Source: Aedes albopictus (lineage: Eukaryota > Arthropoda > Insecta > Diptera > Culicidae). From it: a stretch of DNA of 64,000 nt. Below, piece by piece: positions 22,990 through 33,935 of this stretch. The position numbers were made by a program, and so were the translations under genes. Position 1 is the first letter of the stretch. The number at the start of each line of letters is the position of its first letter. The notes under the pieces were generated by a model. That model was given only the letters and a program-made list of their open reading frames with translations. It made no database searches and was not told where the DNA came from. Where the stretch lies: assembly GCF_035046485.1 (NCBI RefSeq), contig NC_085137.1, forward strand, positions 450,980,980 through 451,044,979. Reading direction: 5' to 3'.

Positions 22990-23400
22990 CGTGAGAAAGA
23001 GGAAACGTGATAAATTTCACTTTCATTCGCCGGTCTCCACTCGTATTCGTAGCTATACCATGTGTTGAACGCCCATGTTCAACAAGGCGGGATTGGAAGC
23101 GTGCAAGCAAGCAAACGAACCACCATCCAGTTGACCTTGAAGTTGCGCTGCCCGCCCGGCTATAAAACGCGAGTATTTCGTCAGTTCGCCGCCAACCACG
23201 ATGGCTGTGCGATGACGAATTGATATCCAAAACAAACACCGGCCTGCTACGTGTAGCTAGCCAACTCATGCATCGAATAATCGATATCGAATCGATCCAT
23301 CCAAGTTGGCAACCGGCCGCGCGGTGATCTTGAACTGATTTCATCGGGGTGAACGAAAGACATTCAAACCGAAAATTTGTGATCAAAAATAGAAGCGACA
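22990..23400 (+). promoter_or_regulatory. Candidate TATA/initiator promoter and 5' exon
   Basis: Non-repetitive, GC-balanced sequence holds TATAAAA (23161-23167) followed by TCAGTT (23181-23186), the arthropod initiator. The spacing of about 22 bases is shorter than the usual 28-31, which weakens the call. Downstream there is only a four-codon ORF (atggctgtgcga, stop). A possible donor GCGCG|GTGATC lies near 23326. The overlapping 199-codon minus frame (22928-23527) has no recognisable domain. It could serve a plus-strand gene ending at 39109. Confidence 0.25.
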
Positions 23401-23411
23401 AGCCGCAACTA

Positions 23412-23553
23412 AAGGTCCCATTAGACGTGACAAATATTTGGCCAAACAAGCCCAACAAATGACCGACACAGCCTGAATCATAGCAACCTTGGATAAATGT
23501 CGGACTGCAATGGCAAATATTTGTCATAATGACAAACAGTGTAATGGCCCCTT
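23412..23553. mobile_element. MITE, copy 1 of a family with 'gacaaat' ends
   Basis: AAGGTCCCATTAGACGTGAC at the left and the right end agtgtaatggccccttaa are inverted. The same design and internal text (gaatcatagcaaccttggat, atgtcggact) recur at 25731-25885. Confidence 0.65.
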
Positions 23554-23559
23554 AATACT

Positions 23560-24796
23560 GAATTTTAGTCATGGTTTTTTGAAAATGGCATGGTCCGCGT
23601 GAAGCGTTGTGGTAGTGAAGTGATACCAATGCAAATTTTGATCAACCCTGCAAAATAATCCAACGATCAGGAAGTAGCATTCTTGCATGTGCTAATGAAG
23701 TTCAAGTCTGGTATACGCAATAATTTGCTTTGGCAATACAAATAAAATACTAGACTCGGATTCGGAAAAAAAAATCCTTCAGTAAAATGAATCATTACTT
23801 ACGTGTTTAAAAGAAAATGAAAAAATGCAATTCATGATTCAAGCGCATCAGTAATTATAATCTCTACGAAATTATCAAATTTTGAAGCAATATTTTATAC
23901 ACTGAAAAACTCCTGTCTCTGTGTATCGACAAAATGAAGCATGATCGATTAGATTTGAAATTCCGTGTATGTATAACATCTGAGCTGGCCAGATGTGTCA
24001 TGACAGAAATGTTATCTCGCCGTTTGCATGGAAGCACCATACATCTGCGACTGCTGCACATATAACTGGATATAACTGCAATTTTGCATCGAATCGTGTC
24101 GGTGTCTTCTGCACACTTAGCATTACAAGGTGCTGAATAAGTGCGCTGAAGATACCGAAAGATTCGTGGTGCTTGTGAATTTTTATTTTTGTACGACGAA
24201 ACTTCAATTCGGCTGATACTCTAAAGGAAAATATATCGGAAAATTAGAATCGAGTTTGGAAATCCTATTTTGTTGAGCTGGGGATACAATCCAAGAAGCT
24301 TACAGTTACAGTGCGCGAGTTGTAGGATTGATTGCAGATTTATTGTGGAAGATCAAGTGGATTCCGGAAACTCTGGCTCGTCATGATGTTGACGATGGAT
24401 GGTTGGGGATCAGAATTGACGTGCAGCCGGTGCAGCATCTTTTTGACGATCATCAGACAAACCGGTGAGATCTTTCTGATTTGCTTTGATTTATATTACT
24501 TGTAAGTAAATTTTTTTGGTTAACATGTGTCAACACGACAATTTCTCGTACGCTTTTTCGCCAAGGAAAGCACCCCATTAAACCCTATCCAATTTCCAGA
24601 TATCTATGAAGTGGGCCAAGTTTTTGGACATATTCTGAGTAGATATCTAATCAACATTTCCTCCCCATCCCCGCTGATCGTAAGGACCTGGCCAGGTGTC
24701 GAGAGTTCGTTAAATGAAAGGTTTGTCAAATCCCAGGCAACTTTTCTGGCGCATTAAACGTCTCTATCGACAGCCACCCCAGGATGTGTACGGTCG
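23560..24796. other. Gene-free stretch with one exon-like segment
   Basis: Mostly AT-rich. The segment 24313-24463 stays open for 50 codons in one plus frame and ends at a good donor (aaaccg|gtgaga), preceded by a weak acceptor (cttacag). Its phase (2) does not match the exon at 38638 (phase 1), and I recognise no protein. The phrase gaagataccgaaagattcgt occurs both at 24148 and at 24822. Confidence 0.25.
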
Positions 24797-24823
24797 GCTA
24801 TGCTATGCTATGCTATGCTATGA
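24797..24823 (+). repeat. (GCTAT)n microsatellite
   Basis: Five consecutive copies of gctat lie at the left junction of a LINE fragment. Confidence 0.85.
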
Positions 24824-25530
24824 AGATACCGAAAGATTCGTGGAGGTGCATGCCTCAAAAACAAAGTACATGCTGGTAGGCGGAACCGAATACGGCCGGA
24901 TCCGTCTGGGTAGTAAGACGGGGATACCTTCGAGATGGTGGAGGAATTGGTCTAACTCGGATCCTTACTGACAACTGACAACAACGTGGTGAGTCCTAAA
25001 ATTCGAAGGCGCATCATCAGCGGAAGTCGTGCCTACTATGGGCTCCAAAGGAGCTGCGATCAAAAAGATTCACCCACGCACCAAATGCACCATGTGCAAA
25101 ACGCTAATAAGACCGGTGGTACTCTACGTTCACGAGACATGGACCATGCTCGAGGAGGACCTGCAAGCACTCTGAGTTTTCGAGCGACGCGTGCTAAGGA
25201 CGATTTTCGGCGGCGTGCAGGAGAACGGTGTGTGGCGGAGAAGGATGAAAACACATCCAGAAGGTGGCCAAAGCCGGAAGGATACGATGGGCAGGGCATG
25301 TTTCAAGAATGCCGGACAACAACCCTGCAAAGTTGGTGTTCGCGACAGATCCGGTTAGCACAAGAAGGCGTGAAGCGCAGAGAGATGGGCGGATCAGGTG
25401 GAACGTTACTTGGCGAGCATCGGGCGTGACAGAGGATGGAGAACGACAGCCACGAACCGTGTATTATGGAGAAATATTGTTGATTCAGTTTTATCTTGAA
25501 TTTGATGTAATACTAAATAAATGAAAATGA
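24824..25530 (+). pseudogene. RTE-like LINE 3' end, frameshifted
   Basis: Pieces in successive frames match the copy at 28853-30585 (minus): KTKYMLVGGTE (24862 on), RRRIISGSRAYYGLQ (25000 on), KAGRIRWAGHVSRMPDNNPA (25270 on), and a final tail aatttgatgtaatactaaat followed by aaatgaaaat. At least three frame changes separate them. The 5' part including the YADD motif is absent, the usual result of truncated target-primed reverse transcription. Confidence 0.75.
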
Positions 25531-25730
25531 ATTTACTTGGTTCCAGTTGTGACGGTACACCAAGAAAAATATCAAAACAAAAATGCAGTCTGAAGAGTAT
25601 TGTTACATTCATACAGAGTTTAAAAAAAGTTACAGAGTTGTTTTCTGAAAGTTGCAAAACTATAGTATACTGTAAAACAAAATATAATATATTAAAAAGG
25701 CTGAAGCAGGAAACAAAATTTGAAAATTGC

Positions 25731-25885
25731 TTAAAGATCCCATCACACATGACAAATGTTTTGCTAATCAAGTCCAAGACATGGCCAGCACAACGTGAAT
25801 CATGGCAACCATGGATGAATGTCGGACTACATGTAATGCCAAATATTTAGCATTAAATATGGCAAGATGTGTAATGGCACCTTAA
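25731..25885. mobile_element. MITE, copy 2 of the 'gacaaat' family, TTAA-flanked
   Basis: TTAAAGATCCCATCACACAT at the left, atgtgtaatggcaccttaa at the right, TTAA at both borders. Internal text is shared with 23412-23553 (gtgaatcatggcaaccatgg, tgaatgtcggacta). Confidence 0.65.
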
Positions 25886-26344
25886 CTCAAGATAAACTTA
25901 TTTTAAAATTTAATAACAAATCATGTTTTGATTTACTTTCATTTCGATGTAGCACGTTCCTCAGATTATAAATGTTATTTTCAATAGCATCCTACATTGC
26001 TGTAGTACTTCACATTTTTAGAGGCTTCAATACTCTCTGGAATAGCAAAGATGAAGCAGCCTCGGGCTAAAAATCTCTCTAATAAAGAAAATAAACTGGA
26101 ATATCAAAATGTCGGTGTTGTACAAAAATTAAAAAAAAACAACACAAATAGCGCTTAATGTCTTTGTTTTCGATTAAACGAAAATTGGAACACTTTGCTG
26201 AAGATGGGTTCCTTTCCCCTACTTTTTGGAAGATTGACGTAACTTTTTCTACATATCCCTTTCGGGACGGAGCTCAAAAACGTGAAATATCCATACAAAT
26301 GGATCAACTTTGGCTATCCAGAACTCTTAGATTGATCTTAGCCA
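25886..26344. other. Gene-free stretch
   Basis: AT-rich. A 63-codon plus frame (26158-26349) runs into the SINE that follows and is unsupported. Confidence 0.4.
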
Positions 26345-26601
26345 GTTAGCCTCCAGTTGGCTAAGGCTATGGATCGCAAATCCGGAGACGGCGGGTTCGA
26401 TTCCCGTTCCGGTCGGGAAAATTTTCTCGACTCCCTGGACATAGTGTATCATTGTACTTGCCTCACAATTTAAAAATTCTTGCAATGGCAGGCAAAGAAA
26501 GCCCTTTGATTAATAACTGTGGAAATGTTTAAAAAACACTAAGTTGAAGTGAGGCAGGCCAAGTCTCAGTCGTAACGTAGAGCCATAAAGAAGAAGAAGA
26601 C
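26345..26601 (+). mobile_element. Feilai-like tRNA-derived SINE
   Basis: The 5' part is tRNA-like, with an A-box region tagcctccagttgg and a strong B box gcgggttcgattcccg. It is followed by a tRNA-unrelated body (ggtcgggaaaattttctcga ... aagtctcagtcgtaacgtag) and a triplet tail aagaagaagaag. The order tRNA head, body, tandem triplet tail is the published architecture of Feilai SINEs in Aedes aegypti. No target duplication could be read with confidence. Confidence 0.7.
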
Positions 26602-27314
26602 ATGCCAACATGCTTTGACATCGGCATTTTATGCCAAATGATTTTTTTTGCAAGTAAGTCACAGAATAGCGAAGACCACATTATCAAGAAGACTTGCAGC
26701 ACTGCTGAAAAACGGGAGTCAGTGCTAGCAGCGCCACCCCGGATGAAGGTGGTACTATTCATGATAGTGTGTGTAAATTTTCATACCCGCACCAATACAC
26801 TCTTACACTTTTACACAAAGGTACCACCTTAGCTCACCAGGCAGCGCTGCCGTCAGTGACGCTTGCCGTTAGTATGGGAAAATAACAGAGTTGCATGTCT
26901 TCTTGATAAAGTAGTCTTCGAAAATAGCTAATTTTCACATGCGAGAACAACACTACAATGTCCTATTTTTTGCTACTATAATAATTATGCCGAAAAGTAC
27001 TACTTTTCGACACTTTTGTTCGTATATATTTTGGTCAAGCTTCTGTGAAATGCTCGGGGTTTCAAGGGAACATTACACCGGTATCAGATTCTACTGCTAT
27101 TTCTGCGTCTATTGAGCAGCAGAAAAAAACTGTTTTCCTTGACCTATTCCCGTGAAATCTGAATGAGCCATTTTACGAAGTGACAACAATGATGATGATG
27201 ATATTGATTTTCACGGGTTAGGACGCTACCTCCTGTCAAAATTTCATTCATAAAATCGGCTCTTAAAACAGACTATTTTTTCACGAAGGTTTGTTACACT
27301 GATTCCCAATGGTC
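26602..27314. other. Gene-free stretch with a small inverted repeat
   Basis: Positions 26746-26831 form a short inverted repeat (aaggtggtac / gtaccacctt). The overlapping 76/77-codon frames on both strands (26529-26832) are unsupported. Otherwise nothing. Confidence 0.4.
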
Positions 27315-27438
27315 CACTGCACGAATTTATGCTGGCCTGCTTATTTCCACAGAAAATTTGAAGTTTGAGCGGTGTCGACGCCGCTCAAACGTCAAATTAA
27401 CGGTGAGCGTAAGCAGGCCAACATAAACTCGTGCAGTG
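27315..27438. mobile_element. 124-bp palindromic MITE
   Basis: CACTGCACGAATTTATGCTG and the right end (aacataaactcgtgcagtg) are inverted, as are ggcctgcttat/gtaagcaggcc and tttgagcggt/gccgctcaaa. The whole unit folds as one hairpin. Confidence 0.7.
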
Positions 27439-27500
27439 TGCCCGATAACCTCTGACAGCCAACATGATTGAAGAACGTGCACCTGCACGGCATGGATGCT

Positions 27501-28201
27501 CATTAGAGTGGGTCAACGTTGTATGGAGAAACTTTTAATTTGATCGTATCAACCCGGAACAAAGTATTTCAATCTATATTCGCGCCTAAAACAACTGTGC
27601 AAAATTTGGAAGCGATTGGTTGCTTCCCCGTATTCCGCATTGCGATTGAAATTTGTATGAAAGTTAGTATGGGAAAACGTTCTTATTTGCATTTTACTAA
27701 TAAGTTGAATTATTTTGTCTAATACCATGTAACTAATGACGTTAAAGTATAGCCTAGAATATGCCGAAAAACTTTGCCGAAGACCACAAAGTGATCCGAC
27801 GCTTGTGAAAAAAGTTATTCGCCTGGTAACTTAGACCAAAAATTGAGATTTTATTATTGATGTTATTCCTTTACATGTTAAACGTTAAGCACCACTGGGC
27901 AATCTGTACGTTGTAACTTTTTGCACAAATGTCGGATCACTTTGCAGTCTTCGGCAAAGTTTTTCGGCATATCCTAGGCTTCAACGTCATTAGTTAGATT
28001 ATTTTAGACGAAAAATTTCAATTTATGAGAAAAATGCCAAAAAGCACGTTTTCCCATACTAAATTTCATACAAATTTCAATCGCAATGCGGAATACGGAG
28101 AAGCAACCAATCGCTCCCAAATTTTGCACAGTTGTTTTGGACGCTAAAAGGAATCGAAAAAGCTTTGTTCCAAAAATCGACTTTGTTGACCCAGTCTAAT
28201 G
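27501..28201. repeat. 701-bp palindrome, family P1 copy A
   Basis: cattagagtgggtcaac at the left is mirrored by gttgacccagtctaatg at the right, and complementary arms continue inward (ctttgccgaagaccacaaag versus ctttgcagtcttcggcaaag). The unpaired centre contains gatgttattcctttacatgt. The arms and centre are shared with 45973-46580. No coding frame spans it. Confidence 0.75.
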
Positions 28202-28202
28202 C

Positions 28203-28802
28203 TCATACATGGTAGGGGGGTTTAGACGGACATGTTTAGGAAACACTCTATTTTGACAGTGTTTCTCAAACTATGGATCGCGACCCACTGGTGGGTCGCG
28301 AAGGCTTGGGCGATATTGTAATAAATCTCTCAATCAACTTATTATTGGCCAAAGCATATTATTAGTCATTTTCCGATTTACATATCCTCTCTTAGATAAT
28401 CGGCCGAGTTACAATCGAGTCTCCTATTAGACGCTGCCACGCACTTTACCCCCACCGCAATTTCTAAGCTGTCTTGCATCCAATCCAGATCATTTTTTGA
28501 GTGTGGTTGGTGCGTACTATAGAGTCGTCACATACAAAAAATGAACTAAATTGGTTGGAAGACAGCCTGGAAAACGCGGTGGGCGTGATGTGGGTGGCAG
28601 TGTCTAATAGGAGACCCGACTGCATTTCTAGAAAATAGGTTTCTTTTTAACACTATTCAAACTTTTGTATTATAAGTCTCAGTCTGGAGTATATTGAATA
28701 TTGAAACTACAGCTGCCGTTCTGGAATCGATACAGAAGCAATGATTTTTTTATCAGAAGGTTTAAGAGCGATCATGGAGTGGTTCAATATGATGATTAGG
28801 TA
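28203..28802. other. Gene-free stretch
   Basis: A weak inverted relation exists between 28410-28450 (gagtctcctattagacgctg) and 28590-28625 (cagtgtctaataggagaccc), so a MITE of about 215 bp (28402-28623) is likely here. Nothing else. Confidence 0.4.
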
Positions 28803-28852
28803 TAGGGGGATTAGGGGCATAATGGACACCCGGGGCGAAATGGACATCCCTC

Positions 28853-30585
28853 ATTCATTTATTTAGTTAACATCAAATTCATGATAATACTGAATCAACA
28901 ATTTGCCGCCATAATACTCGATTTGCAGCTGCAGCTCTCCAACGTCGGTCACGCCCAACACTCGCCAGATCATGCTCCACCTGGTCCGCCCATCGAGCTC
29001 TCTGCGCTCCACGCCTTCTTGTACCAACCGGATGGTTAGCAAACAAAAGCTTTGCAGGGTTGTTGTCCGGCATTCTTGCAACATGCCCTGCCCATCGTAT
29101 CCTTCCGGCTTTGGCCACTTTCTGGATGCTGGGTTCGCCGTAAAGTGCAGCGAGCTCGTGGTTCATCCTTCTCCGCCACACACCGTTCTCCTGTACGCCG
29201 CCGAAGATCGTCCTTAGCACCTGTTGGGGAAGTTTTCAGTTTGGACGTCGGAAGAACAATCCTGATAGCGGGTCCGTTCGACACAGCTTCAAAGATTTGG
29301 TGTTCTTTTCACTATTTTAGGTTATAAACTGTCCGATCTGTGTTCCCCGTACTAAGTTTTATCTGGCGAATTCACAAATGTTTTGACAATTCAATTAGGA
29401 TATTTAAGTAGAAATAAGATTTTAGTTCGCAATATGCTTTAACTGTTATAGTCGACCTTCTCACTTCACTGTTTTTGTCGAAATCGTTTTATCCTCTATG
29501 GCATGTATTGTATCCCATGACAATGCCCCATCAGCCGTCATCGGGTGACGGACGATTAAAGCGAAGGGCGTACTCGGAGCTCACTTCATCGAGTTCGAAA
29601 CTACCCAGTGGTTCGCCAACAGCACCCGTCGCTCGAAAACTCCGAGTGCTTGCAGGTTCTCCTCGAGTATCGTCCATGTCTCGTGTCCGTAGAGAACCAC
29701 CGGTCTTATTAACGTCTTGTACATGGTACATTTGGTGCGGGGATGAATCTTTTTTGACCGCAGTTTCTTCTGGAGCCCATAGTAGGCACGACTTCCACTG
29801 ATGATGCGCCTCCGTATTTCATGGCTCACGTTATTGTCAGCCGTTAGCAAGGAACCGAGGTAGACGAATTCTTCTACCACCTCGAAAGTATCCCCGTCTA
29901 TCGTAACATTGCTGCCAAGGCTTGTCCTGTCTCGCTCAGTCCCACCTACCAGCATGTACTTTGTTTTAGCCGCATTCACCACCAGTCCGACCTTTGCTGC
30001 TTCACGTTTCAGGCGGGTGTACTGTTCTGCCACCGTTCCAAATGTTCTAGCAATAATATCCATGTCATCCGCAAAACAGACAAATTGGCTGGATTTCGTG
30101 AAGATCGTACCCCGGCTGTTGAGCCCGGCTCGTCGCATAACACCTTCCAGGGCGATGTTGAATAGTAAGCAGGAAAGTCCATCACCTTGTCGTAGTCCCC
30201 GTCGAGATTCAAATGAACTGGATAGTTCACCCGAAATCCTTACGCTGTTCTGCACACCGTCCATCGTTGCTCTTATCAGTCTAGTCAGCTTCCCGGGAAA
30301 GCTGTTCTTGTCCATAATTTTCCATATCTCTGTGCGGTCGATACTGTCGTATGCCGCTTTGAAGTCGATGAACAGGTGATGCGTTGGGACCTGGTATTCA
30401 CGGCATTTCTGGAGGATTTGCCGTACGGTGAAGATCTGGTCCGTTGTCGACCGGCCGTCAATGAAACCGGCTTGGTAACTTCCCACGAACTCATTTACTT
30501 TAGGGGAAAGATGACGGAAGATGATCTGGGATAGCACTTTGTAGGCGGCATTCAAAATGGTGATCGCTCGAAAGTAATTGAAGTA
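28853..30585 (-). pseudogene. RTE-like LINE, RT to 3' end, split by a solo LTR
   Basis: Transcribed right to left. From about 30585 the frame shows AITILNAAYKVLSQ, then SYQAGFIDGRSTTDQIF, FIDFKAAYDSI, RRGLRQGDGLSCLLFNIALE, CFADDMDIIARTFGT (catalytic ADD), KTKYMLVGGTERDRTSL and GSRAYYGLQKKLRSKK, reaching GVFERRVL. There the text is broken at 29622-29626 and resumes at 29221 with RTIFGGVQENGVWRRRMN, then WAGHVARMPDNNPAKLLF, ending in VDSVLS and an aaataaatga tail. The endonuclease and 5' half are missing. The clade is judged RTE-like from these motifs, and assignment to a named family would need a search. The element cannot move on its own. Confidence 0.8.
29222..29621. mobile_element. Solo LTR, 400 bp, 5-bp duplication GCACC
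   Basis: The insert starts TGTTGGGGAAG and ends GTTCGCCAACA (TG...CA with short inverted TGTTGG/CCAACA ends). GCACC is present at both 29217-29221 and 29622-29626. It interrupts the LINE exactly at the codons after ERRVL, and removing it with one GCACC copy rejoins the LINE text. TG/CA ends, a 5-bp duplication and the absence of internal genes indicate a solo LTR left by recombination between two LTRs. Confidence 0.8.
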
Positions 30586-31266
30586 TGTTTTTCATATGGT
30601 GGATTTCTTATAATTTCGAAGCAGCAGTAAATAAGGTATTACGAGTGATTGAGTGTGTCCACCATACAAACAAGTAAATTGTTAGCTTATCTACATGTAT
30701 ACGTAGATTTAGCAATGGATAAAGTATTATATTTTTGATCAGAACACACTGAAAATAGCAATTTCAATGTTTTAGTCTATTCGGGGCGAAACGAACACTG
30801 GCAATTATGAATGGATGTACGCGCATTGCATACCGTTAGGCGTTTTTGAGAGTTTGAAAAAATTCAACCCAATTATTTCAGCCTAAAATTTATTTAATTA
30901 ACTTTAAAGTTATGTAAACTCGTCTAAGATGGAGTATTATGTCTGTGGTATTGATCTCCGTTGGCAAATTATTTAACTGGTCGATATTCTCAAAGATACA
31001 GCATAAAATATGCAGGGGTGTCCATTATGCCCCGATGGGTGTCCGTTTCGCCCCGTACCTTTCCTGCCAGCCCCAAAAACACACGGTTTTCAATTCATTA
31101 TTTCTTCACAATAATGACATTCTACCAGATGTAAATGATTGAAATACGTAAGAAACAAGTTAAAGTTGTAAGTCAACTGATAATATGTTACGTTTTTGTC
31201 TGTTATGCAGGCCTAACATACTCATTTGCTTAGGGTGTCCATTATGCCCCTAATCCCCCTAATCAT

Positions 31267-31687
31267 CAACTGATAAAAAGATAGAGTTAATCGTAAAAGA
31301 AAGTCAAATTTTTGCTCTTAAGTGACAGAACTAGTCAGTGGTCCGCCCAGTTTTGCCTTAAGTGGCATCTTACCCCATGGAAGATAGCCTTTTTGCACCA
31401 CTTCTGTCTTACGAACCAACTTTTAAAAACCCTAAAAAGTCGGTGAAAATTGTTTAGTTGCTGTTACCACTTTGGATGCCTAACAAATAAGACTATTTAT
31501 ATTTGAAAACGATGAAAGTTTGAAAATGGCATCTAACCCCACCTTACCCTAATTAAAGTATCTTCCCAATGCCCACATTTAGTAGGGGAAGGTGGGGTAG
31601 TAATATGCACCCCCTAAGAAAAAGAGGTCTAGTTACTAATAATAACATGATTTAATGGGTGTCTTGCGTTTTGAAAGATAGTTTACT
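31267..31687. repeat. Terminal fragments of G-rich TIR elements
   Basis: tggcatcttaccccatgg (31362) and atggcatctaaccccacctt (31528) are related ends of one small unit. tagtaggggaaggtggggta (31582) resembles, in reverse complement, taccccaggttatcctaatc at about 35071-35091. The stretch 31586-35092 may therefore be one host element filled with the later insertions listed next. Confidence 0.35.
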
Positions 31688-32699
31688 CAGTGCCGGATTT
31701 AGGTTTCGGGGGGCCCGGGGCAAACTTTATAGAGTAAGCTTCCAAAAGCAAAATTTAAAAGATGTGAACCGTATATTATTTTTTTTGTCAATGTTGTGTA
31801 ATTCGTATTTTTTAAATTTTTACTGTTTTTTTTTGCGATTGCAATATTTTACGAATACTTCAAGACTGAAAAAAGTTAGGTCTTTAGAGGGCAACTGTGG
31901 CAATAAATTCTCGAAAACGTCGGTGAAACCCAAAATATAGATATGTAAAACAACTGCTCCGAGATGTTTCTGGAAGCTAGGTTTCCAAAATTGATCCGAA
32001 TTTCCTAAGCATCTCGTGGATAAATTATCACTTCTTTCCCATAAAAACATCTGTCCTCATAACGAACTGAGGCAGATCGGTATTGAACAGGTGTTTTCAG
32101 AAAATCGTATAATCAACAGAAGCATGCACAATCATTGTCAAATAAGTATTGAATTGTTAAACTATCAATGAAATGACATTTCTATTGATGCACAAATATC
32201 GTTTAATTTACTTCGAAAAATGTAATCTTTGGTTTGTTAAGAAACGTTTTCAAATGTTCTACAGAACTCAATAAAAACTTTCAAGAGGTTTTAGAGTAAC
32301 TCGTGCACACCAAAATTAACAAGAAACATATTTTTATCCATTTGATCAATATTGTATACCTACCTCTCTGGAGAAACAATTGAATCATTTAGTTGTTTTT
32401 TTATTTCGATTGGATGGATATAATTGATTTGCATTTATGAATAAATTGACAAACTTGGCAGCTCATATCGAAAAAAAATATCCCACAAAAACTGTAAATC
32501 CATTTTAAAAATAGTTTATTCTCAAGTCAAATTCAGGATTATGAAATAATCTCGATACTTTTGGTAACCCAATTACAACTACTCTAGGACAAGTTCGTTG
32601 AACAAAATATATAGTGCTTCGGGATTCTTGGGGGGCCCCCTCAATCGGGGGGCCCGGGGCACTTGCCCCCATTGCCCCCCCTTAAATCCGGGCCTGCAG
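31688..32699. mobile_element. TIR element with CAGTGCCGGATTTAGG end and GGGGCCCGGGGC motif
   Basis: CAGTGCCGGATTTAGG with cggggggcccggggca at the left is mirrored by cggggggcccggggcacttg ... ttaaatccgggcctgcag at the right, though the GGGGCCCGGGGC block is itself palindromic. The interior is AT-rich with short frames only (31659-31940 +). Confidence 0.55.
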
Positions 32700-33139
32700 A
32701 TTAAAATACGCCAACTTTAAGGTGAAACATCAAGAAATCCCATTGCAATTTTTCATACAAACTTTAGAGGCACAAATCTGACGAACAAAGCATCGAACAA
32801 AGCCGCGCTTGTTTTTCCTGCCTTTGCTCACTTCTAAAAAGAGGCAGCTTTTACAAATCGAGAGCATTTGTTTACAATTTTTCAAGATTGGTGCTCTTGA
32901 AAACGTGAGTAGGGGACCGAGTCGGCCATTGTGGCAGCCGTGTTTGTATTCTCTGAAATAAACAATTCAAAAAAGTGTTACGTTTTAAATGCTGAGAAAC
33001 TGTTGGGGGCAAAACGACCTCTCCGCTTTGAAATCTAATGAAATACCAGGAGGCTCCATCTAACCATTTACGGCAGCTACGGAAGGTGTAGTAGGTGGCT
33101 GATAGTTCATGAGTTGATTCGATACAGCGATCAGCGCGC
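32700..33139. other. Gene-free stretch
   Basis: No repeat boundary, motif or supported frame is visible. Confidence 0.4.
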
Positions 33140-33912
33140 TATTGGTGATTTGATGGTGCATGAAGAAGAAGAAGAAGGAGAACGATGGTGTTTTGAAAAA
33201 AATCCCACACGCTAAAACCACACAGCACATAGAATGTGTAAGCCCTACTCATAAGTGCATAATTTCCAGACCACACAAAAATGTTTTTTTTTTAGATTTT
33301 TTTGTGTATTTTAACTTAGATGCTAATTCTACACTCCCACAAAAATGTGTTACAGTTACACATTCTCAAAAACAGCTCGTACACTCGTCTAAATGCTAAA
33401 TGTCGATATTTTTTTTGTTTTCCAAGGTCACTAGTAAACCTAGCTAGATTGCTGTACAAAAATTTTTGCGAATTTGACGATTTTGCGGACACAGGAGCTG
33501 ATTTTGTGAATGTGCATGGATTACACATTTTTGGTGTAGTCTGGAAATTATGCACTTTAGTGCTGAGCGGCGTTAGCGTGTATCCCTACAACACAGGGGA
33601 AGATTTGATAATGCCTCTATAAAATCTAAAACAAAATCTAATTAAAAACGGTTTGATGTAGTACGGTGTTAGACTTTGGACGGACTACATATCGAACGTA
33701 TAAATTTAAATTTAACATTTATTTCTTGATAAGGTACTTAATTTGTGGTCCGTTCAAAGTCTAACACCGTACATCAAACTGCTTTTAATAAGATTTTGTT
33801 TTAGATTTTATAGAGGCATTTTAAAAACTCCCCCTGTGTTATAGGGATAGGATTTTTTCAAAACACCATCGTTCTTCTTCTTCTTCTTCATGCAACATCA
33901 AATCACCAACCG
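33140..33912. repeat. Nested inverted repeats (foldback)
   Basis: The outer arms 33146-33206 (gatttgatggtgcatgaaga, (gaa)n, gatggtgttttgaaaaaa) are mirrored at 33846-33906. A second pair is inside: 33602-33700 (gcctctataaaatctaaaac ... gtacggtgttagactttgga) against 33740-33825. A third, weaker pair links 33236-33280 (gtgcataatttccagaccac) to 33526-33560 (gtagtctggaaattatgcac). No coding frame is supported. Confidence 0.65.
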
Positions 33913-33935
33913 CTTAAGTTGCGGGTGTTACAAAT

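Larger units (their letters stand above)
28803..31266. mobile_element. TIR element with GGGGCATAATGGACACC ends, outer shell
   Basis: TAGGGGGATTAGGGGCATAA, then tggacaccc, at 28803 is mirrored by gggtgtccattatgccccta ... ccccct at 31232-31261. Shorter related motifs (gggtgtccattatgcccc, gtgtccgtttcgccccg) lie at 31015-31060. A LINE copy occupies 28853-30585 inside it. The 33936-34908 element has related but different ends. Confidence 0.65.

Noticed and set aside
22928..23527. 199-residue minus ORF
   Set aside because: Long enough to notice, but no domain, no splice signals, odd composition, and it overlaps a MITE (23412-23553) and a plus-strand promoter candidate.
24986..25429. 147-residue ORF (plus)
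   Set aside because: It is an out-of-phase reading of the RTE-like LINE 3' end; the true RT-related text runs in neighbouring frames.
29909..30379. 156-residue plus ORF opposite the LINE
   Set aside because: It is the antisense shadow of the RT frame on the minus strand.
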